Shown here: positions 16,159-25,489 of the stretch, piece by piece
How positions within the stretch are numbered: the stretch's first letter is position 1
How the letters are laid out: each line of letters opens with the position of its first letter
Made by a program: the position numbers and the translations under genes
The notes under the pieces: model-generated
Told to the model about the DNA's origin: nothing
What the model saw: only the letters and a program-made list of their open reading frames with translations
The model's database searches: none
Assembly: GCA_900314775.1 (NCBI GenBank)
Contig: OMWM01000012.1
Span: forward strand, 1 to 39,007
Length of the DNA stretch: 39,007 nucleotides
Source of the DNA: an uncultured Eubacteriales bacterium
GTDB lineage: Bacteria > Bacillota > Clostridia > Lachnospirales > Lachnospiraceae
Direction of reading: 5' to 3'

Positions 16159-18535
16159 CTGTTTCTTCCTCCGTCATAATCTCCGGCAGATGCGCAAAGG
16201 CACGCGGAATGATCTCGTCCATGCTGCTGACATAGATGAACTTCATGCCATCCTTGATCTCCGGGTCGAGCTCGTCGATATCCTTGCGGTTCTTGTCCGG
16301 AACCAGCACGGTATGAATGCCGGCCACCTTCGCGGCAATGCTCTTCTCGCGCAGTCCGCCGATCGGCAGCACACGTCCGCGCAGCGTGATCTCGCCGGTC
16401 ATGGCGACATCCGCCCGCACCGGAATGTTCAGGATAGCCGACAGCACAGCCGTCGCCATCGTCACACCGGCCGACGGTCCGTCCTTCGGCACCGCGCCCT
16501 CCGGAATATGGATGTGAATGTCATGCTGCTCAAAATATTCTTTATCGATGCCGTAGCGGTCTGCGATGGAGCGCAGATAGCTGATGCCGGCCATCGCCGA
16601 CTCCTTCATGACATCGCCGAGCTGTCCGGTCAGTCTGACCTCACCCTTGCCGGGCATGATGTTGACCTCCACCGACAGCGTCTCGCCGCCGACGCTCGTC
16701 CACGCCAGGCCGCGCACAATGCCGACCTGATCGACCTCATTGGCCATATCGTGTTCAAACTTGTGCGTGCCGAGAATCTTCGTCAGGTTCTTGTCGGTTA
16801 CGCGGATGCTCTTGCGTCCGTCCTGTATGATCATACGGGACGCGCGCATGCAGATCTCGCCGATCTGTCTCTCCAGCTCACGGACACCGGATTCTCTCGT
16901 ATAGTACAGAATGATGTCACGGATCGCCTTGTCGGAAATGCTGAGCTGTTTCGGCGTCAGGCCGTTTGTCTCCATCTGCTTGCTGATCAGGTGCTCCTTC
17001 GCGATATGCATCTTCTCATTTTCCGTATAGGTATTGATCTCGATGATCTCCATACGATCCAGCAGCGGCCGCGGCACTGTCTGCAGCGTGTTGGCCGTGC
17101 AGAGGAAGAGCACATTGGACAGATCCAGCGGCACCTCCAGATAATTGTCCCGGAAATTGCTGTTCTGCTCCGGGTCAAGCACCTCGAGCAGCGCCGAATA
17201 GACGTCGCCGCGGTAGTCATTGCCGACCTTGTCGATCTCATCGAGCAGAATGACCGGGTTATTCACACCGGCCTGCCGGATGGTTACGGCAATCCGGCCC
17301 GGCAGCGCACCGATATAGGTCTTGCGGTGGCCGCGGATCTCGGCTTCATCATGCATGCCGCCCAGGCTGATGCGGGCGAATTTGCGCCCGGTCGCACGGG
17401 CCACAGAACGTGCAATCGACGTCTTGCCGGTTCCCGGCGGGCCGACCAGGCAGAGAATCGGATTGCGTCCCTTGCCCGTCAGCATGCGGACGGAAAGGTA
17501 TTCCAGAATTCTCGTCTTGACCTTCTCGAGTCCGTAGTGGTCCTCGCGGAGAATCTTCTCCGCCTTGTTGATATCTTTGTTCTCACGGGTGTGCTTATAC
17601 CACGGCATATCGAACATCGTCTCGATATAATTGCGGTATACGCCGCTGTCCGCGCCCGGCCCGCTGAGCTTGAGGCGGCGGATTTCCTGCCCGATCTTAT
17701 CCTTGACAGCCTTCGGCGCACGGAAGGAGGCAAGCTTCTCCTCGTACTCCTCCGCGTCGGTCATGCCTTCGTCGCCGAGTTCCTCCCGGATCACGCGGAT
17801 CTGCTCACGCAGGATATAGTCCTTCTGATTCTTGTCAAGATTGACCTTGACCTTCTTCTGGATATCCGTGGTGATCTTAAGGACCTCGTATTCACGCTCA
17901 AGCGTGCGGATCAGTTCAAGATACTTCTCGCGGAATCCCTTGCACTCGAGCAGGCGCTGGCGCTGCTCCCATTCCACCGGAATGCCTGCGCAGAGCAGGT
18001 CCGTTGTATGGAAGACATCGCCGCTCTTCTTCAGATAATTCTCGATCTCATCGATCCGGCGGATGCCAAGTTTTCTGTATCTCTCAAGGTTTTCAGTAAG
18101 GGTGCGGCGCATTGCCTCCTTCTCATCATCCGTGATGCCTGCACGTATCTCCTCGTCATTCATGACAATGATGTCGCAGTAGAGATACGGCTTCTCGGTG
18201 ATCACCTCGTCAATCCTCGCCGGATACTTGCCCTCGACCAGGACGCTGATCGCATTGTTCTCCAGACGGACGATCTGCCGGATACCGGCATAAACGCCGA
18301 TATTGCAAAGGCCGTCACTGCTGACGGTCTCTGCTTCCGGATCCTTCTGGGCAAAGAGTGCAATCTTCTGGTCTCCAAGCATCGCGGCTTCCACCGCAGC
18401 TATGGTTTCCTTGCGCTGCGCGTCAAAATGATTGACTTCACCAGGCATGATGACAAGCCCGCGAAGCGCTGCAACCGGTACTTTGCAGTTAATTTCACTC
18501 ATAGGTTCTTGTATCTTCTTAATCTCTGTTATCAT
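16097..18535 (-). CDS. lon: ATP-dependent Lon protease
   Basis: A cytoplasmic AAA+ serine protease that removes damaged and regulatory proteins. An N-terminal LON substrate domain (about 15-210, [17 protein letters not shown]) is followed by the AAA+ module, with Walker [10 protein letters not shown] and Walker [10 protein letters not shown]. The C-terminal protease domain has the catalytic serine in KDGPSAGVT and the partner lysine in the [10 protein letters not shown] stretch. The listed start gives 812 residues; an ATG 33 nt further in (18502, [10 protein letters not shown]) fits the family N-terminus better, and neither has a strong ribosome site. The last 30 or so residues are charged and out of family; they overlap engB in another frame. 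Co-located with clpX and clpP. Confidence 0.97.
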   Translation of the reverse strand: MITEIKKIQEPMSEINCKVPVAALRGLVIMPGEVNHFDAQRKETIAAVEAAMLGDQKIALFAQKDPEAETVSSDGLCNIGVYAGIRQIVRLENNAISVLVEGKYPARIDEVITEKPYLYCDIIVMNDEEIRAGITDDEKEAMRRTLTENLERYRKLGIRRIDEIENYLKKSGDVFHTTDLLCAGIPVEWEQRQRLLECKGFREKYLELIRTLEREYEVLKITTDIQKKVKVNLDKNQKDYILREQIRVIREELGDEGMTDAEEYEEKLASFRAPKAVKDKIGQEIRRLKLSGPGADSGVYRNYIETMFDMPWYKHTRENKDINKAEKILREDHYGLEKVKTRILEYLSVRMLTGKGRNPILCLVGPPGTGKTSIARSVARATGRKFARISLGGMHDEAEIRGHRKTYIGALPGRIAVTIRQAGVNNPVILLDEIDKVGNDYRGDVYSALLEVLDPEQNSNFRDNYLEVPLDLSNVLFLCTANTLQTVPRPLLDRMEIIEINTYTENEKMHIAKEHLISKQMETNGLTPKQLSISDKAIRDIILYYTRESGVRELERQIGEICMRASRMIIQDGRKSIRVTDKNLTKILGTHKFEHDMANEVDQVGIVRGLAWTSVGGETLSVEVNIMPGKGEVRLTGQLGDVMKESAMAGISYLRSIADRYGIDKEYFEQHDIHIHIPEGAVPKDGPSAGVTMATAVLSAILNIPVRADVAMTGEITLRGRVLPIGGLREKSIAAKVAGIHTVLVPDKNRKDIDELDPEIKDGMKFIYVSSMDEIIPRAFAHLPEIMTEEETDDHKAGKSGDRRRTDNQESA

Positions 18536-18550
18536 GTCTCATCTGCGGCA

Positions 18551-18575
18551 GCCGGACAGCACTGCACCGTCCGGC
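18551..18575 (-). other. Hairpin between clpX and lon
   Basis: A 7-bp perfect inverted repeat (18551-18557 with 18569-18575) sits between the clpX stop and the lon start. There is no T-tract, so it is not a clear terminator; it may adjust the ratio of the two transcripts or protect an mRNA end. Confidence 0.4.
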
Positions 18576-18581
18576 AGTCCG

Positions 18582-19883
18582 TCAGGCCGGCTCTTCGTTT
18601 TCCGGAAGCGCCGCCTGATCGCCGGCAGTTATCTGCCCCGCATCATCTTCTTCTCCGGGAATCGCATGGATTACCTTAGGAGGCTCGGTCTTATCGACCG
18701 CCTCTTTGGTAATGATGCACTTTCTGGCGGTCTCATCCGAAGGCAGCGTAAACATCGTGTCCATAAGCGTATCTTCGACGATCGCCCGCAGTCCGCGCGC
18801 GCCCATGTTGCGGCGGGCGGAAATATGCGCGATCTCGCGGACCGCCTCGTCCTCAAATGTCAGCTGCACGCCATCCATCGCAAACAGCTCGACGAACTGT
18901 TTGGTGATCGCGTTCTTCGGCTCGGTCAGTACACGGACAAGGGAATCTTCATCAAGAGGATCCAGCACAACGCTGACCGGCACACGGCCGACAAACTCCG
19001 GAATCATGCCGAATTTCACGAAGTCCTCCGGCGTGATCTGGTGCATGAGATCGCTCAGGCTCTCTTCCTCGGTCCGGACGGTCAGATTGGCGTTGAAGCC
19101 GATGGACTGTCCGCCGATCCGCTGGCTGATGATCTTCTCGATGCCGTCAAAGGCACCGCCGCAGATAAACAGGATGTTGGTCGTGTCGATCTGCATGAAT
19201 TCCTGCTGCGGATGCTTGCGGCCGCCCTGCGGAGGCACGGAAGCCACCGTTCCCTCGAGGATCTTGAGCAGAGCCTGCTGAACACCCTCGCCGGATACAT
19301 CACGGGTAATCGAAACATTCTCCGATTTCTTGGCAATCTTATCGATCTCATCGATATAGATGATGCCCGTCTCCGCCAGTTCAATATCATAGTCCGCCGC
19401 CTGAATCAGCTTCAGCAGAATGTTCTCGACATCCTCGCCGACATAGCCTGCCTCCGTCAGCGTCGTGGCGTCCGCGATGGCAAACGGTACATTGAGCATC
19501 CGTGCCAGGGACTGCGCCAGCAGCGTCTTGCCGGAGCCGGTCGGGCCGACCATGATTATATTGCTCTTCTGCAGTTCGACATCCGACTTCACCTCCGAAT
19601 GAATGCGCTTGTAGTGATTGTAAACGGCAACGGCAAGCGCTCTCTTGGCCTGCTCCTGCCCGATCACGTACTGGTCGAGGTTGGCCTTGATCTCCGCCGG
19701 CGTCGGCAGTTCAAAAGGCTCGTATCTGTGCTCTTCCTTCAATTCCTCATTGATCAGTTCGGCACAGAGATTGACGCATTCATCGCAGATATAGCCATTC
19801 GGTCCGGCAATCAGCTTGCGGACCTGCTGCTGAGTCTTATTGCAGAATGAACATCTTGGAATATCATCTTTTCTGTTAGGCAT
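18582..19883 (-). CDS. clpX: ClpX ATP-dependent unfoldase
   Basis: The AAA+ unfoldase that recognises substrates and feeds them to ClpP. The N-terminal zinc domain has C11, C14, C33 and C36 (CSFC ... CDEC). Walker A is GPTGSGKT, Walker B is [11 protein letters not shown], and the pore/ClpP-loop region [12 protein letters not shown] is intact. The length is 433 residues, with a C-terminal acidic tail. It starts 12 nt after clpP with AAGGAG before the ATG. Confidence 0.98.
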   Translation of the reverse strand: MPNRKDDIPRCSFCNKTQQQVRKLIAGPNGYICDECVNLCAELINEELKEEHRYEPFELPTPAEIKANLDQYVIGQEQAKRALAVAVYNHYKRIHSEVKSDVELQKSNIIMVGPTGSGKTLLAQSLARMLNVPFAIADATTLTEAGYVGEDVENILLKLIQAADYDIELAETGIIYIDEIDKIAKKSENVSITRDVSGEGVQQALLKILEGTVASVPPQGGRKHPQQEFMQIDTTNILFICGGAFDGIEKIISQRIGGQSIGFNANLTVRTEEESLSDLMHQITPEDFVKFGMIPEFVGRVPVSVVLDPLDEDSLVRVLTEPKNAITKQFVELFAMDGVQLTFEDEAVREIAHISARRNMGARGLRAIVEDTLMDTMFTLPSDETARKCIITKEAVDKTEPPKVIHAIPGEEDDAGQITAGDQAALPENEEPA

Positions 19884-19895
19884 GCTTACTCCTTA

Positions 19896-20480
19896 TTATG
19901 CACGTTTCTCCATGACGGCATCGATCAGGCCGTATTCCTTTGCCTCAGCTGCCGTCATGTAGTTGTCTCTGTCGGTATCGATGGCGATCTTCTCAAGCGG
20001 CTGTCCCGTGTTCGCGGCCAGCAGCTCATTCAGCATCTGCTTCGTTGCGAGGATCTGCTTCGCCACGATCTCGATCTCGGTTGCCTGTCCCTGCGCACCG
20101 CCGGACGGCTGATGGATCATGATCATCGAGTGCGGGAGCGCATAGCGCTTGCCCTTCGCACCGCCGGCCAGCAGGAAAGCGCCCATGCTCGCCGCCATGC
20201 CGATGCAGATTGTGGAGACATCGCACTTGATGAACTGCATTGTATCATAGATCGCCATGCCGGACGTTACCGAACCGCCAGGGCTGTTGATGTAAAGCTG
20301 AATATCCTTGCCAGGATCCTCGGATTCGAGGAAAAGAAGCTGGGAAACAACCAGGCTGGCGGTTGTATCATTGACTTCCTCGCCGAGGAAAATGATTCTC
20401 TCCTTCAGCAGTCTGGAATAAATATCGTAAGCTCTCTCGCCTCTTCCGGACTGTTCAATGACTGTAGGTACCAGACTCAT
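19896..20480 (-). CDS. clpP: ClpP serine protease subunit
   Basis: The 194-residue proteolytic subunit of ClpXP. The catalytic triad is Ser98 (GMAASMG), His123 (MIHQPSGG) and Asp172 (DTDRDN). AGGAGG precedes the ATG. It lies between tig and clpX, the common Clostridia arrangement, separated from tig by a terminator-like hairpin. Confidence 0.98.
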   Translation of the reverse strand: MSLVPTVIEQSGRGERAYDIYSRLLKERIIFLGEEVNDTTASLVVSQLLFLESEDPGKDIQLYINSPGGSVTSGMAIYDTMQFIKCDVSTICIGMAASMGAFLLAGGAKGKRYALPHSMIMIHQPSGGAQGQATEIEIVAKQILATKQMLNELLAANTGQPLEKIAIDTDRDNYMTAAEAKEYGLIDAVMEKRA

Positions 20481-20499
20481 GTAAATACCTCCTGTAAGA

Positions 20500-20533
20500 T
20501 GTTAAAAGGCTGTCATGCACAGCATAACAGCCT
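20500..20533 (-). terminator. Terminator-like hairpin between tig and clpP
   Basis: An 11-bp stem with one mismatch (20507-20518 with 20522-20533) is followed on the minus strand by TTTTAAC. With so short a T-run it probably lets part of the transcripts through, lowering clpP relative to tig. Confidence 0.55.
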
Positions 20534-20549
20534 GATATGAAACTATGAA

Positions 20550-21935
20550 TTACTCCTCTGTCTTGTCCTCTGCAGGTGCATCAGCTGCTTCCTGTGCGTC
20601 TGCTTCCTGTGCATCTGCTGCCGGCTCTTCCTCCGGTTTCTTCGGAACAACGACGGCTCTGTTGGTGACAAAATCAAGTGCCTTGTTGGATGAGATATCG
20701 CTGTTGATCATGTCGATCTCGGTCTCGGTAAGCATATCTCTTACCTTCTCAAGCTCCATGTTGTACTGATCTGCCATCTTCTGGATCTCAGCGGTTGTCT
20801 CCTCCTCGGTAGCTTCCAGGTTCTCGGCCTTGGCAACTGCCTCGAGAACAAGACGGCTCTGGATGTTCTTCAGGGCCTGCGGCTTCATCTGCTCAAGCAG
20901 GTCATCCTCCGTCAGGCCGGAGAACTGATAATACTGCTGCAGGGAAAGACCGCTGTACTGAAGCTGACGAGCGTAGCCGTCAATCATCTGTCTTGCCTGT
21001 GTATCAACCATCGGCTCCGGAATATCGATCTCGGCATTCTCAACAATCTTGTCGACAACAGCCTGCTGTCTTGCGCTGAGTGCTGCCTTCTCTTTCTGAT
21101 CGCGGATGGTCTTCTCTACATCGGCCTTGTACTCATCGAGGGTATCGAATTCGGAAACTTCCTGAGCGAACTCATCGTTGATCTCCGGAAGCTGCTTCTC
21201 CTGAACCTCGTGTACGGTTACCTTGAATACGGCATCCTGTCCTGCGAGATCCTTCGCATTGTAGTCCTCAGGGAACTTGACATTGACTTCCTTCTCATCA
21301 CCGGCGCTCACACCGACAAGCTGATCTTCAAAGCCAGGGATGAAGGTCTTGGAACCAAGCTCAAGGCTGTAGTTCTCTGCGGAACCGCCGACGAATTCCT
21401 CGCCGTCAACCGTGCCGACATAATCGATGACAACGGTGTCGCCTTCCTGAGCCGGGCGGTCAACCTTGACCTGACGGGCGTTCTTCTTCTGCTCTGCCTC
21501 GATCTTCTGATCAACTTCCTCATCGGTAACCTCGATCGGCTCTTCCTCAACCTCGATCTCTGTATACTGTCCGAGCTGTGCTTCCGGCTTGGTTGCCACC
21601 TTGGCTGTAAAGATGAAATCCTTGCCCTTGGCAATCTGCTCGAGTGTGATCTCCGGCTGTGAAGTGATGATGATGTCCTTCAGCTGGCCTACCGCATCGT
21701 CATAAGCCTGCGGTACGAGGTAGTTGGCAGCGTCCTCATAGAACATCTCCGGACCGTACATCTTCTCGATCATGGCCTGCGGTACCTTGCCTCTGCGGAA
21801 ACCAGGTACGGAAAGCTGATTCTTAACCTTCTTGTATGCATAGGTAATGGCCTTATCAAAATCCTCAGGGTCAGCTGTCACTGTCAGCTTCGCCATATTG
21901 TGTTCAAGTTCTTCAACGTCTACTCTAACGCTCAT
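20550..21935 (-). CDS. tig: Trigger factor
   Basis: A ribosome-associated chaperone and peptidyl-prolyl isomerase that meets nascent chains at the exit tunnel. The N-terminal ribosome-binding domain has the signature VPGFRRGKVP (about residues 43-52). The FKBP-type PPIase domain (about 155-245) begins GDTVVIDYVGTVDGEEF. The C-terminal helical arms follow, with a Glu/Ala-rich tail (EEPAADAQEADAQEAADAPA) at the end. It is 461 residues, slightly long because of that tail. AGGAGG precedes the ATG. Confidence 0.97.
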   Translation of the reverse strand: MSVRVDVEELEHNMAKLTVTADPEDFDKAITYAYKKVKNQLSVPGFRRGKVPQAMIEKMYGPEMFYEDAANYLVPQAYDDAVGQLKDIIITSQPEITLEQIAKGKDFIFTAKVATKPEAQLGQYTEIEVEEEPIEVTDEEVDQKIEAEQKKNARQVKVDRPAQEGDTVVIDYVGTVDGEEFVGGSAENYSLELGSKTFIPGFEDQLVGVSAGDEKEVNVKFPEDYNAKDLAGQDAVFKVTVHEVQEKQLPEINDEFAQEVSEFDTLDEYKADVEKTIRDQKEKAALSARQQAVVDKIVENAEIDIPEPMVDTQARQMIDGYARQLQYSGLSLQQYYQFSGLTEDDLLEQMKPQALKNIQSRLVLEAVAKAENLEATEEETTAEIQKMADQYNMELEKVRDMLTETEIDMINSDISSNKALDFVTNRAVVVPKKPEEEPAADAQEADAQEAADAPAEDKTEE

Positions 21936-21978
21936 CTGTATGTCCTCCTGATCATATTATGGTCTTTTATCTCTGTCT

Positions 21979-21992
21979 GCCTGTTTTCAGGC
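21979..21992 (-). other. Small hairpin in the tig 5' leader
   Basis: GCCTG and CAGGC (21979-21983 with 21988-21992) flank a four-base loop in the untranslated leader between promoter and tig. Its role is unknown. Confidence 0.35.
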
Positions 21993-22004
21993 ACTTATGG
22001 AGAA

Positions 22005-22033
22005 ATTATATTATACCTGCCCGGTAAAGTAAA
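22005..22033 (-). promoter_or_regulatory. Promoter of the tig-clpP-clpX-lon-engB operon
   Basis: On the minus strand, TTTACT (22028-22033) and TATAAT (22005-22010) are 17 bp apart. A second overlapping TATAAT is at 22010-22015. No CtsR- or HrcA-like operator is evident around it. Confidence 0.65.
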
Positions 22034-22092
22034 TAGTCATACGGCACTTTTTCCCGATTTTTGCAAAAAAAGTGTCTGTTATGGTAAACCAG

Positions 22093-22971
22093 TCAGTCCT
22101 GTGCCTGCGCACGTCTGCCGTTATATAGAAACATCAGCAGCGACATGGCAAAAATCATGATATAACCGACGATGCTGAGGCCGTCCGGCACCTCGCCGAA
22201 TGCCAGAAATCCCCATATCGCGGCAAAAAAGACGGTCGAATAATCGTAAATCGATATTTCTCCGGCCGGTGCATACCGATACGCCGCCGTGATGCCGAAC
22301 TGGCCGCCTGCCGCACCCGCGCCGGCACCCATCAGAATCAGGAACTGGCTGAGCGTGATCGGATGAAAGTCCGCGATCATGAACGGAACCGCCGCCAGGC
22401 AGGAAAATACCGAGAAAAAGAAGACGATCATCGGTCCTCGCTCACCGCGTTTGCCAAGGCAGCGCACGCAGGTGTAGGCGCCGCCCGCGCAGATACCGCC
22501 GATCGCGCCGATCAGCGCAGGCATCGTCGCCGTCAGGTCAAAAGACGGCTTGATGATAAAGGCACTGCCGATGAAAGCGATGACAATGCCGGCCACCTGC
22601 AGCGGAATCAGCTCCTCCCCGAGAAACAGGAAGGAAAACAGCAGCGTGCAGAACGGGGAAAGCTTGTTCAGCATCGTCGCATCCGGCAGCACCAGATGGC
22701 TGATCGCATAGAAATTGGCAAAAATGCCGATCGTGCCGAGCACGGAGCGCAGAATCAGCACCGGCAGATTTCCCTTCTTCACATGGAAACCGCCGCCGCT
22801 TTTTTTCAGCATGATAAAAGCCACCAGAACCGCTACCAGGTTCCGGAAAAAGCTCTTCTCAATAGCCGGCAGATCGCCCGCCAGCTTGACGCACAGGTTC
22901 ATGATGGAAAAGCTGAAGGCAGAAAAGATCATGCAGAAAACACCTTTTCTTTTCTGACTCATCTCACTCAT
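22093..22971 (-). CDS. EamA/DMT family transporter
   Basis: A 292-residue drug/metabolite transporter superfamily protein with two EamA repeats (about 10-140 and 150-285) and about ten membrane helices. The first repeat opens with the usual short cytoplasmic N-terminus and a helix containing FSAFSFSIMNLCVKLA; the second has DYSTVFFAAIWGFLAFGE, a typical final-helix pattern. Family members export amino acids, nucleobases or other metabolites; this substrate is unknown. The start ATGAGTGA overlaps the CYTH stop by 8 nt, so the two are coupled. Confidence 0.9.
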   Translation of the reverse strand: MSEMSQKRKGVFCMIFSAFSFSIMNLCVKLAGDLPAIEKSFFRNLVAVLVAFIMLKKSGGGFHVKKGNLPVLILRSVLGTIGIFANFYAISHLVLPDATMLNKLSPFCTLLFSFLFLGEELIPLQVAGIVIAFIGSAFIIKPSFDLTATMPALIGAIGGICAGGAYTCVRCLGKRGERGPMIVFFFSVFSCLAAVPFMIADFHPITLSQFLILMGAGAGAAGGQFGITAAYRYAPAGEISIYDYSTVFFAAIWGFLAFGEVPDGLSIVGYIMIFAMSLLMFLYNGRRAQAQD

Positions 22972-23440
22972 TTTCTGCCTCCCAGAATTTCCCCTTTGCC
23001 GCGTCCCACGTGCTCAGATAGCTGTTGTAATACCGTATGTCGCCGGAAAGCTCTCGTCCCAGCCAGGCCGGCGGCGTATAGCTTTCCGCCTCCTCAACAG
23101 AGGCATACTCAACTTCCGCGAAGACCAGTCCTTCAAAATCGCCTTCAAAGACATCCAGTTCTATCGTCCATCGGCGGTCCGGAATCAGATACCGTTTCTT
23201 GGTGATAATACGCCCGTCCGCTTTGGCAAGCAGGTGCCGATAAGATTTTTCATCGATCCAGAGGTTGTACTCCTCTCTCGCAATGCCGCTGCCATGCTTG
23301 TAGGTGATATAGAACTGATCGTCCTCGCGGCGGATCCGCAAGGTGGGATCGGTATTCAGATAGGCCTGCTCGATAAAATGAACAGGATAACGACTCAGTT
23401 CCGGCATAGTGCAAACCGCAAATTTCTTCTCAATTTCCAT
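22964..23440 (-). CDS. CYTH domain protein
   Basis: A 158-residue CYTH (CyaB/thiamine triphosphatase) fold protein. The hallmark ExExK is E2-I-E4-K-K6 (MEIEKKFAV). Alternating charged strands follow: TLRIRREDDQFYITYKHGSG, ELDVFEGDFEGLVFAEVEY. Relatives hydrolyse inorganic triphosphate or thiamine triphosphate with Mg2+. The ATG at 23440 has GAGGAGG just upstream; the frame extends further but into the terminator of the preceding gene. It is followed by, and overlaps, the EamA gene. The actual substrate is unproven. Confidence 0.88.
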   Translation of the reverse strand: MEIEKKFAVCTMPELSRYPVHFIEQAYLNTDPTLRIRREDDQFYITYKHGSGIAREEYNLWIDEKSYRHLLAKADGRIITKKRYLIPDRRWTIELDVFEGDFEGLVFAEVEYASVEEAESYTPPAWLGRELSGDIRYYNSYLSTWDAAKGKFWEAENE

Positions 23441-23469
23441 GCTGTATCCTCCTCTTTTACAGTCAGAAA

Positions 23470-23493
23470 CTGCCGTACCGGCTGGTACGGCAG
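23470..23493 (-). terminator. Terminator of the trigger-factor-like lipoprotein gene
   Basis: A perfect 10-bp stem (23470-23479 with 23484-23493, loop 23480-23483) lies about 20 bp beyond the stop codon at 23513, followed by TTTC on the minus strand. The T-tract is short, so read-through into the CYTH/EamA pair is likely. Confidence 0.7.
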
Positions 23494-23512
23494 TCAATTC
23501 TGTCCGGATGTG

Positions 23513-24646
23513 TTACTGGGATTCTGTTTCTGTCTCTGTCTCCGTTTCTGTCTCGGCGGTGCTTGCTGTGGCACCTTCCTGAATCACGGAAACGGAATAA
23601 TCATTGATCATCGTCTGGGTCAGATATCCCTTGCTGTAATCCTTCTCAAGGGCTTCCACGCTGTCATAGCCGTTCTGCTCGGCATACTCCTGCGCTTTCT
23701 CGTTGTAGACCTCATCGGTGACCTCGTATCCTTCTTCCTCGGCAATCGCGCAGACAACAAGGACGTTGGCCGTCGCCTGCTTTGCGTACTCAGCGGCTGC
23801 CTTGTCGAAATCATCTTCCGTCTCGTCCATATACTGCGACAGAAAATCTTTAAAGCTTAAGCCGTATGCGGAAGCGTACTGCTCATAATAAGATCTGTAG
23901 TTTTCCTCATACTGATCCAGCAGCACCTGCGGATATTTCTTGATCTTGGAATTCGATACTGCTTGCTCGAAAAGCTCCTCAAGTTCCTGGCTCTGTGCAT
24001 CCGACTCTTTCTGCGACTCCAGCTGCTGGCGGATATACGAACGGTAATCATCTACCGTGGACACGCCGTCAATGCTCTGGCTGGCGACAAAATCATCGGT
24101 CAGTTCCGGGATGTGCTGGTCGCCCTGGATGTAATTGATCGTGACATCAAATGTCGCATCTTTACCCGCGAGATCTTCTGATGAGTAATCATCCGGGAAA
24201 GTCAGGTTCAATGTAACGGTTTCGCCTGGATTCTTGCCGATCAGGCCATCCTCAAATCCATCGATAAATGTATCGGAACCGATCTGCAGATTGTAATCCG
24301 AACCGGAGCCGCCGGCAAATTCCTCGCCGTCGATCTTGCCGGTGTAATCAATATTGACCGTATCGCCATCCTGCACGGCACGGTCCGTAATCTGATCATA
24401 GGTCGCATTAGCCTGCAGATTTGTGTTAATCTGCTCCTCCACCTCGTCATCCGTCACGGTTGTGTCAACCGGTGTATAGGTCAGATTCTTGTACTGTCCC
24501 AGCTCGACAAATTTATCGATATCAAGCGTATAGGCATATACATTGTCATCCTCAGTTTCACTTTCTGAATCTGATTTGCTGCTGCCGCAGGCGCAAAGAG
24601 ACAATGCCAGACCTACGCAGAGACAGCCTGTTAGAAATTTCTTCAT
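23513..24646 (-). CDS. Trigger-factor-like FKBP-type PPIase lipoprotein
   Basis: A 377-residue exported foldase. A lipoprotein signal peptide (MKKFLTGCLCVGLALSLCAC) ends in a lipobox with C20 as the likely lipidated cysteine. A Ser/Glu/Asp linker follows. The FKBP-type domain (about 90-175) opens with GDTVNIDYTGKIDGEEFAGG and contains IDGFEDGLIGKNPGE. The rest (about 175-350) resembles the helical C-terminal part of trigger factor. The tail is a short Thr-Glu repeat. It likely folds proteins at the outer face of the membrane, similar in role to PrsA. It is a structural paralogue of the cytoplasmic tig encoded 1.6 kb away. The partner proteins are unknown. Confidence 0.88.
   Translation of the reverse strand: MKKFLTGCLCVGLALSLCACGSSKSDSESETEDDNVYAYTLDIDKFVELGQYKNLTYTPVDTTVTDDEVEEQINTNLQANATYDQITDRAVQDGDTVNIDYTGKIDGEEFAGGSGSDYNLQIGSDTFIDGFEDGLIGKNPGETVTLNLTFPDDYSSEDLAGKDATFDVTINYIQGDQHIPELTDDFVASQSIDGVSTVDDYRSYIRQQLESQKESDAQSQELEELFEQAVSNSKIKKYPQVLLDQYEENYRSYYEQYASAYGLSFKDFLSQYMDETEDDFDKAAAEYAKQATANVLVVCAIAEEEGYEVTDEVYNEKAQEYAEQNGYDSVEALEKDYSKGYLTQTMINDYSVSVIQEGATASTAETETETETETESQ
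23518..23556 (-). repeat. Simple Thr-Glu coding repeat at the lipoprotein C-terminus
   Basis: Six-base units encode alternating Thr and Glu near the end of the protein. Such tracts can change length by slippage. Confidence 0.6.
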
Positions 24647-24708
24647 GTGCTGTTCTTTCCTTTCCTATTAATTAAAGTCAAACTATCTGCTCTCCGAAAA
24701 ATGAATCG

Positions 24709-24737
24709 TATATATTTATACCACAACGTCCGGGCAA
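24709..24737 (-). promoter_or_regulatory. Possible promoter of the lipoprotein gene
   Basis: On the minus strand, TTGCCC (24732-24737) and TATATA (24709-24714) are 17 bp apart. The match is only 4/6 for each box, so this is tentative. Confidence 0.35.
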
Positions 24738-24759
24738 ATAAAAGCCATCCGCCGGGAAA

Positions 24760-25416
24760 TCACAGTATTTTCATGGTTCCGTCCGCTTCTCCAAGCCAGC
24801 AGCTGCCCGTCTGCTGCGCCTGCACGCTGCCGCTGCTTATCTCCAGCAGCATCTTCTGGAAGCGCGGCACCGCCGTCTCCGGCAGGGCAAACCGAATTTC
24901 CACGTCCGTATCGTAGAGGGTGTTGATCAGGACACCGCCGCTCTCCAGCAGGCGTCCCTGCAGTCTGCCGTACAGAGGATAGCTGCACCGCAGCATCATC
25001 CGCGCCGCCGGTATCTTGTCGACCAGCACGCAATTGTCGAGCGCCGCGCGCAGGGCGCCGCTGTAGGCCCGCACGAGACCGCCGGTGCCCAGCAGAATGC
25101 CGCCGAAATACCGCGTCACGACCGCCACCGTATTTTGCAGTTCCTCTGCCTGCAGAAGATCCAGCATCGGCTTGCCGGCTGTCTGCGCCGGCTCCCCGTC
25201 ATCGCTCGAACGTGCCAGCGGCAGAGAACCGTCTTCCGGCGCAATCACATAGGCAAAGCAGTTGTGCCTGGCGTCCCAGTAGCGGCGGCGCATCTCCTCG
25301 ATAAACTGCAGTGCTTCCTCCTCCGAGGCAGCCGGCTGCACATGGGCGATAAAACGTGATTTGCGGTCGGTGTATTCGCCCTCTGCGCCCTGATAGACCG
25401 TTCGGTAACCTTTCAT
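24760..25416 (-). CDS. YigZ/IMPACT family protein
   Basis: A 218-residue UPF0029/YigZ-type protein, related to the eukaryotic IMPACT regulator. The N-terminal domain (about 1-115) holds the family signatures SRFIAHVQPAASEEEA, ARHNCFAYV and DDGEPAQTAGKPML, then TRYFGGILLGTGGLVRAYS. The C-terminal ferredoxin-like domain (about 140-210) contains YPLYGRLQGRLLESGG. The ATG at 25416 was chosen because GGAGAAAAG precedes it and the family N-terminus begins MKGYRTV. The biochemical role in bacteria is not settled. Confidence 0.92.
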   Translation of the reverse strand: MKGYRTVYQGAEGEYTDRKSRFIAHVQPAASEEEALQFIEEMRRRYWDARHNCFAYVIAPEDGSLPLARSSDDGEPAQTAGKPMLDLLQAEELQNTVAVVTRYFGGILLGTGGLVRAYSGALRAALDNCVLVDKIPAARMMLRCSYPLYGRLQGRLLESGGVLINTLYDTDVEIRFALPETAVPRFQKMLLEISSGSVQAQQTGSCWLGEADGTMKIL

Positions 25417-25446
25417 ATCTTTTCTCCGTAAAAATGCTGTATGAAG

Positions 25447-25472
25447 AAATCCCATGAAAAATCACGGGATTT
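25447..25472 (-). terminator. Terminator-like hairpin after the YARHG gene
   Basis: A 10-bp stem with one G-U pair (25447-25456 with 25463-25472) lies about 17 bp beyond the YARHG stop. The following T-run is weak, so yigZ may be read from the same transcript. Confidence 0.5.
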
Positions 25473-25489
25473 CAGTTAACGGCTGCATA

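Noticed and set aside
16025-18679. An 884-codon open frame antisense to lon
   Set aside because: It is explained by the GC-rich third-codon bias of lon, has no ribosome site, and its protein is rich in Arg, His and Asp with no recognisable domain. Lon itself is unmistakable.
22043-22073. A/T-rich inverted repeat beyond the EamA gene as a terminator
   Set aside because: The stem has almost no G-C pairs and the T-run is inside the stem, so it would be a poor terminator.
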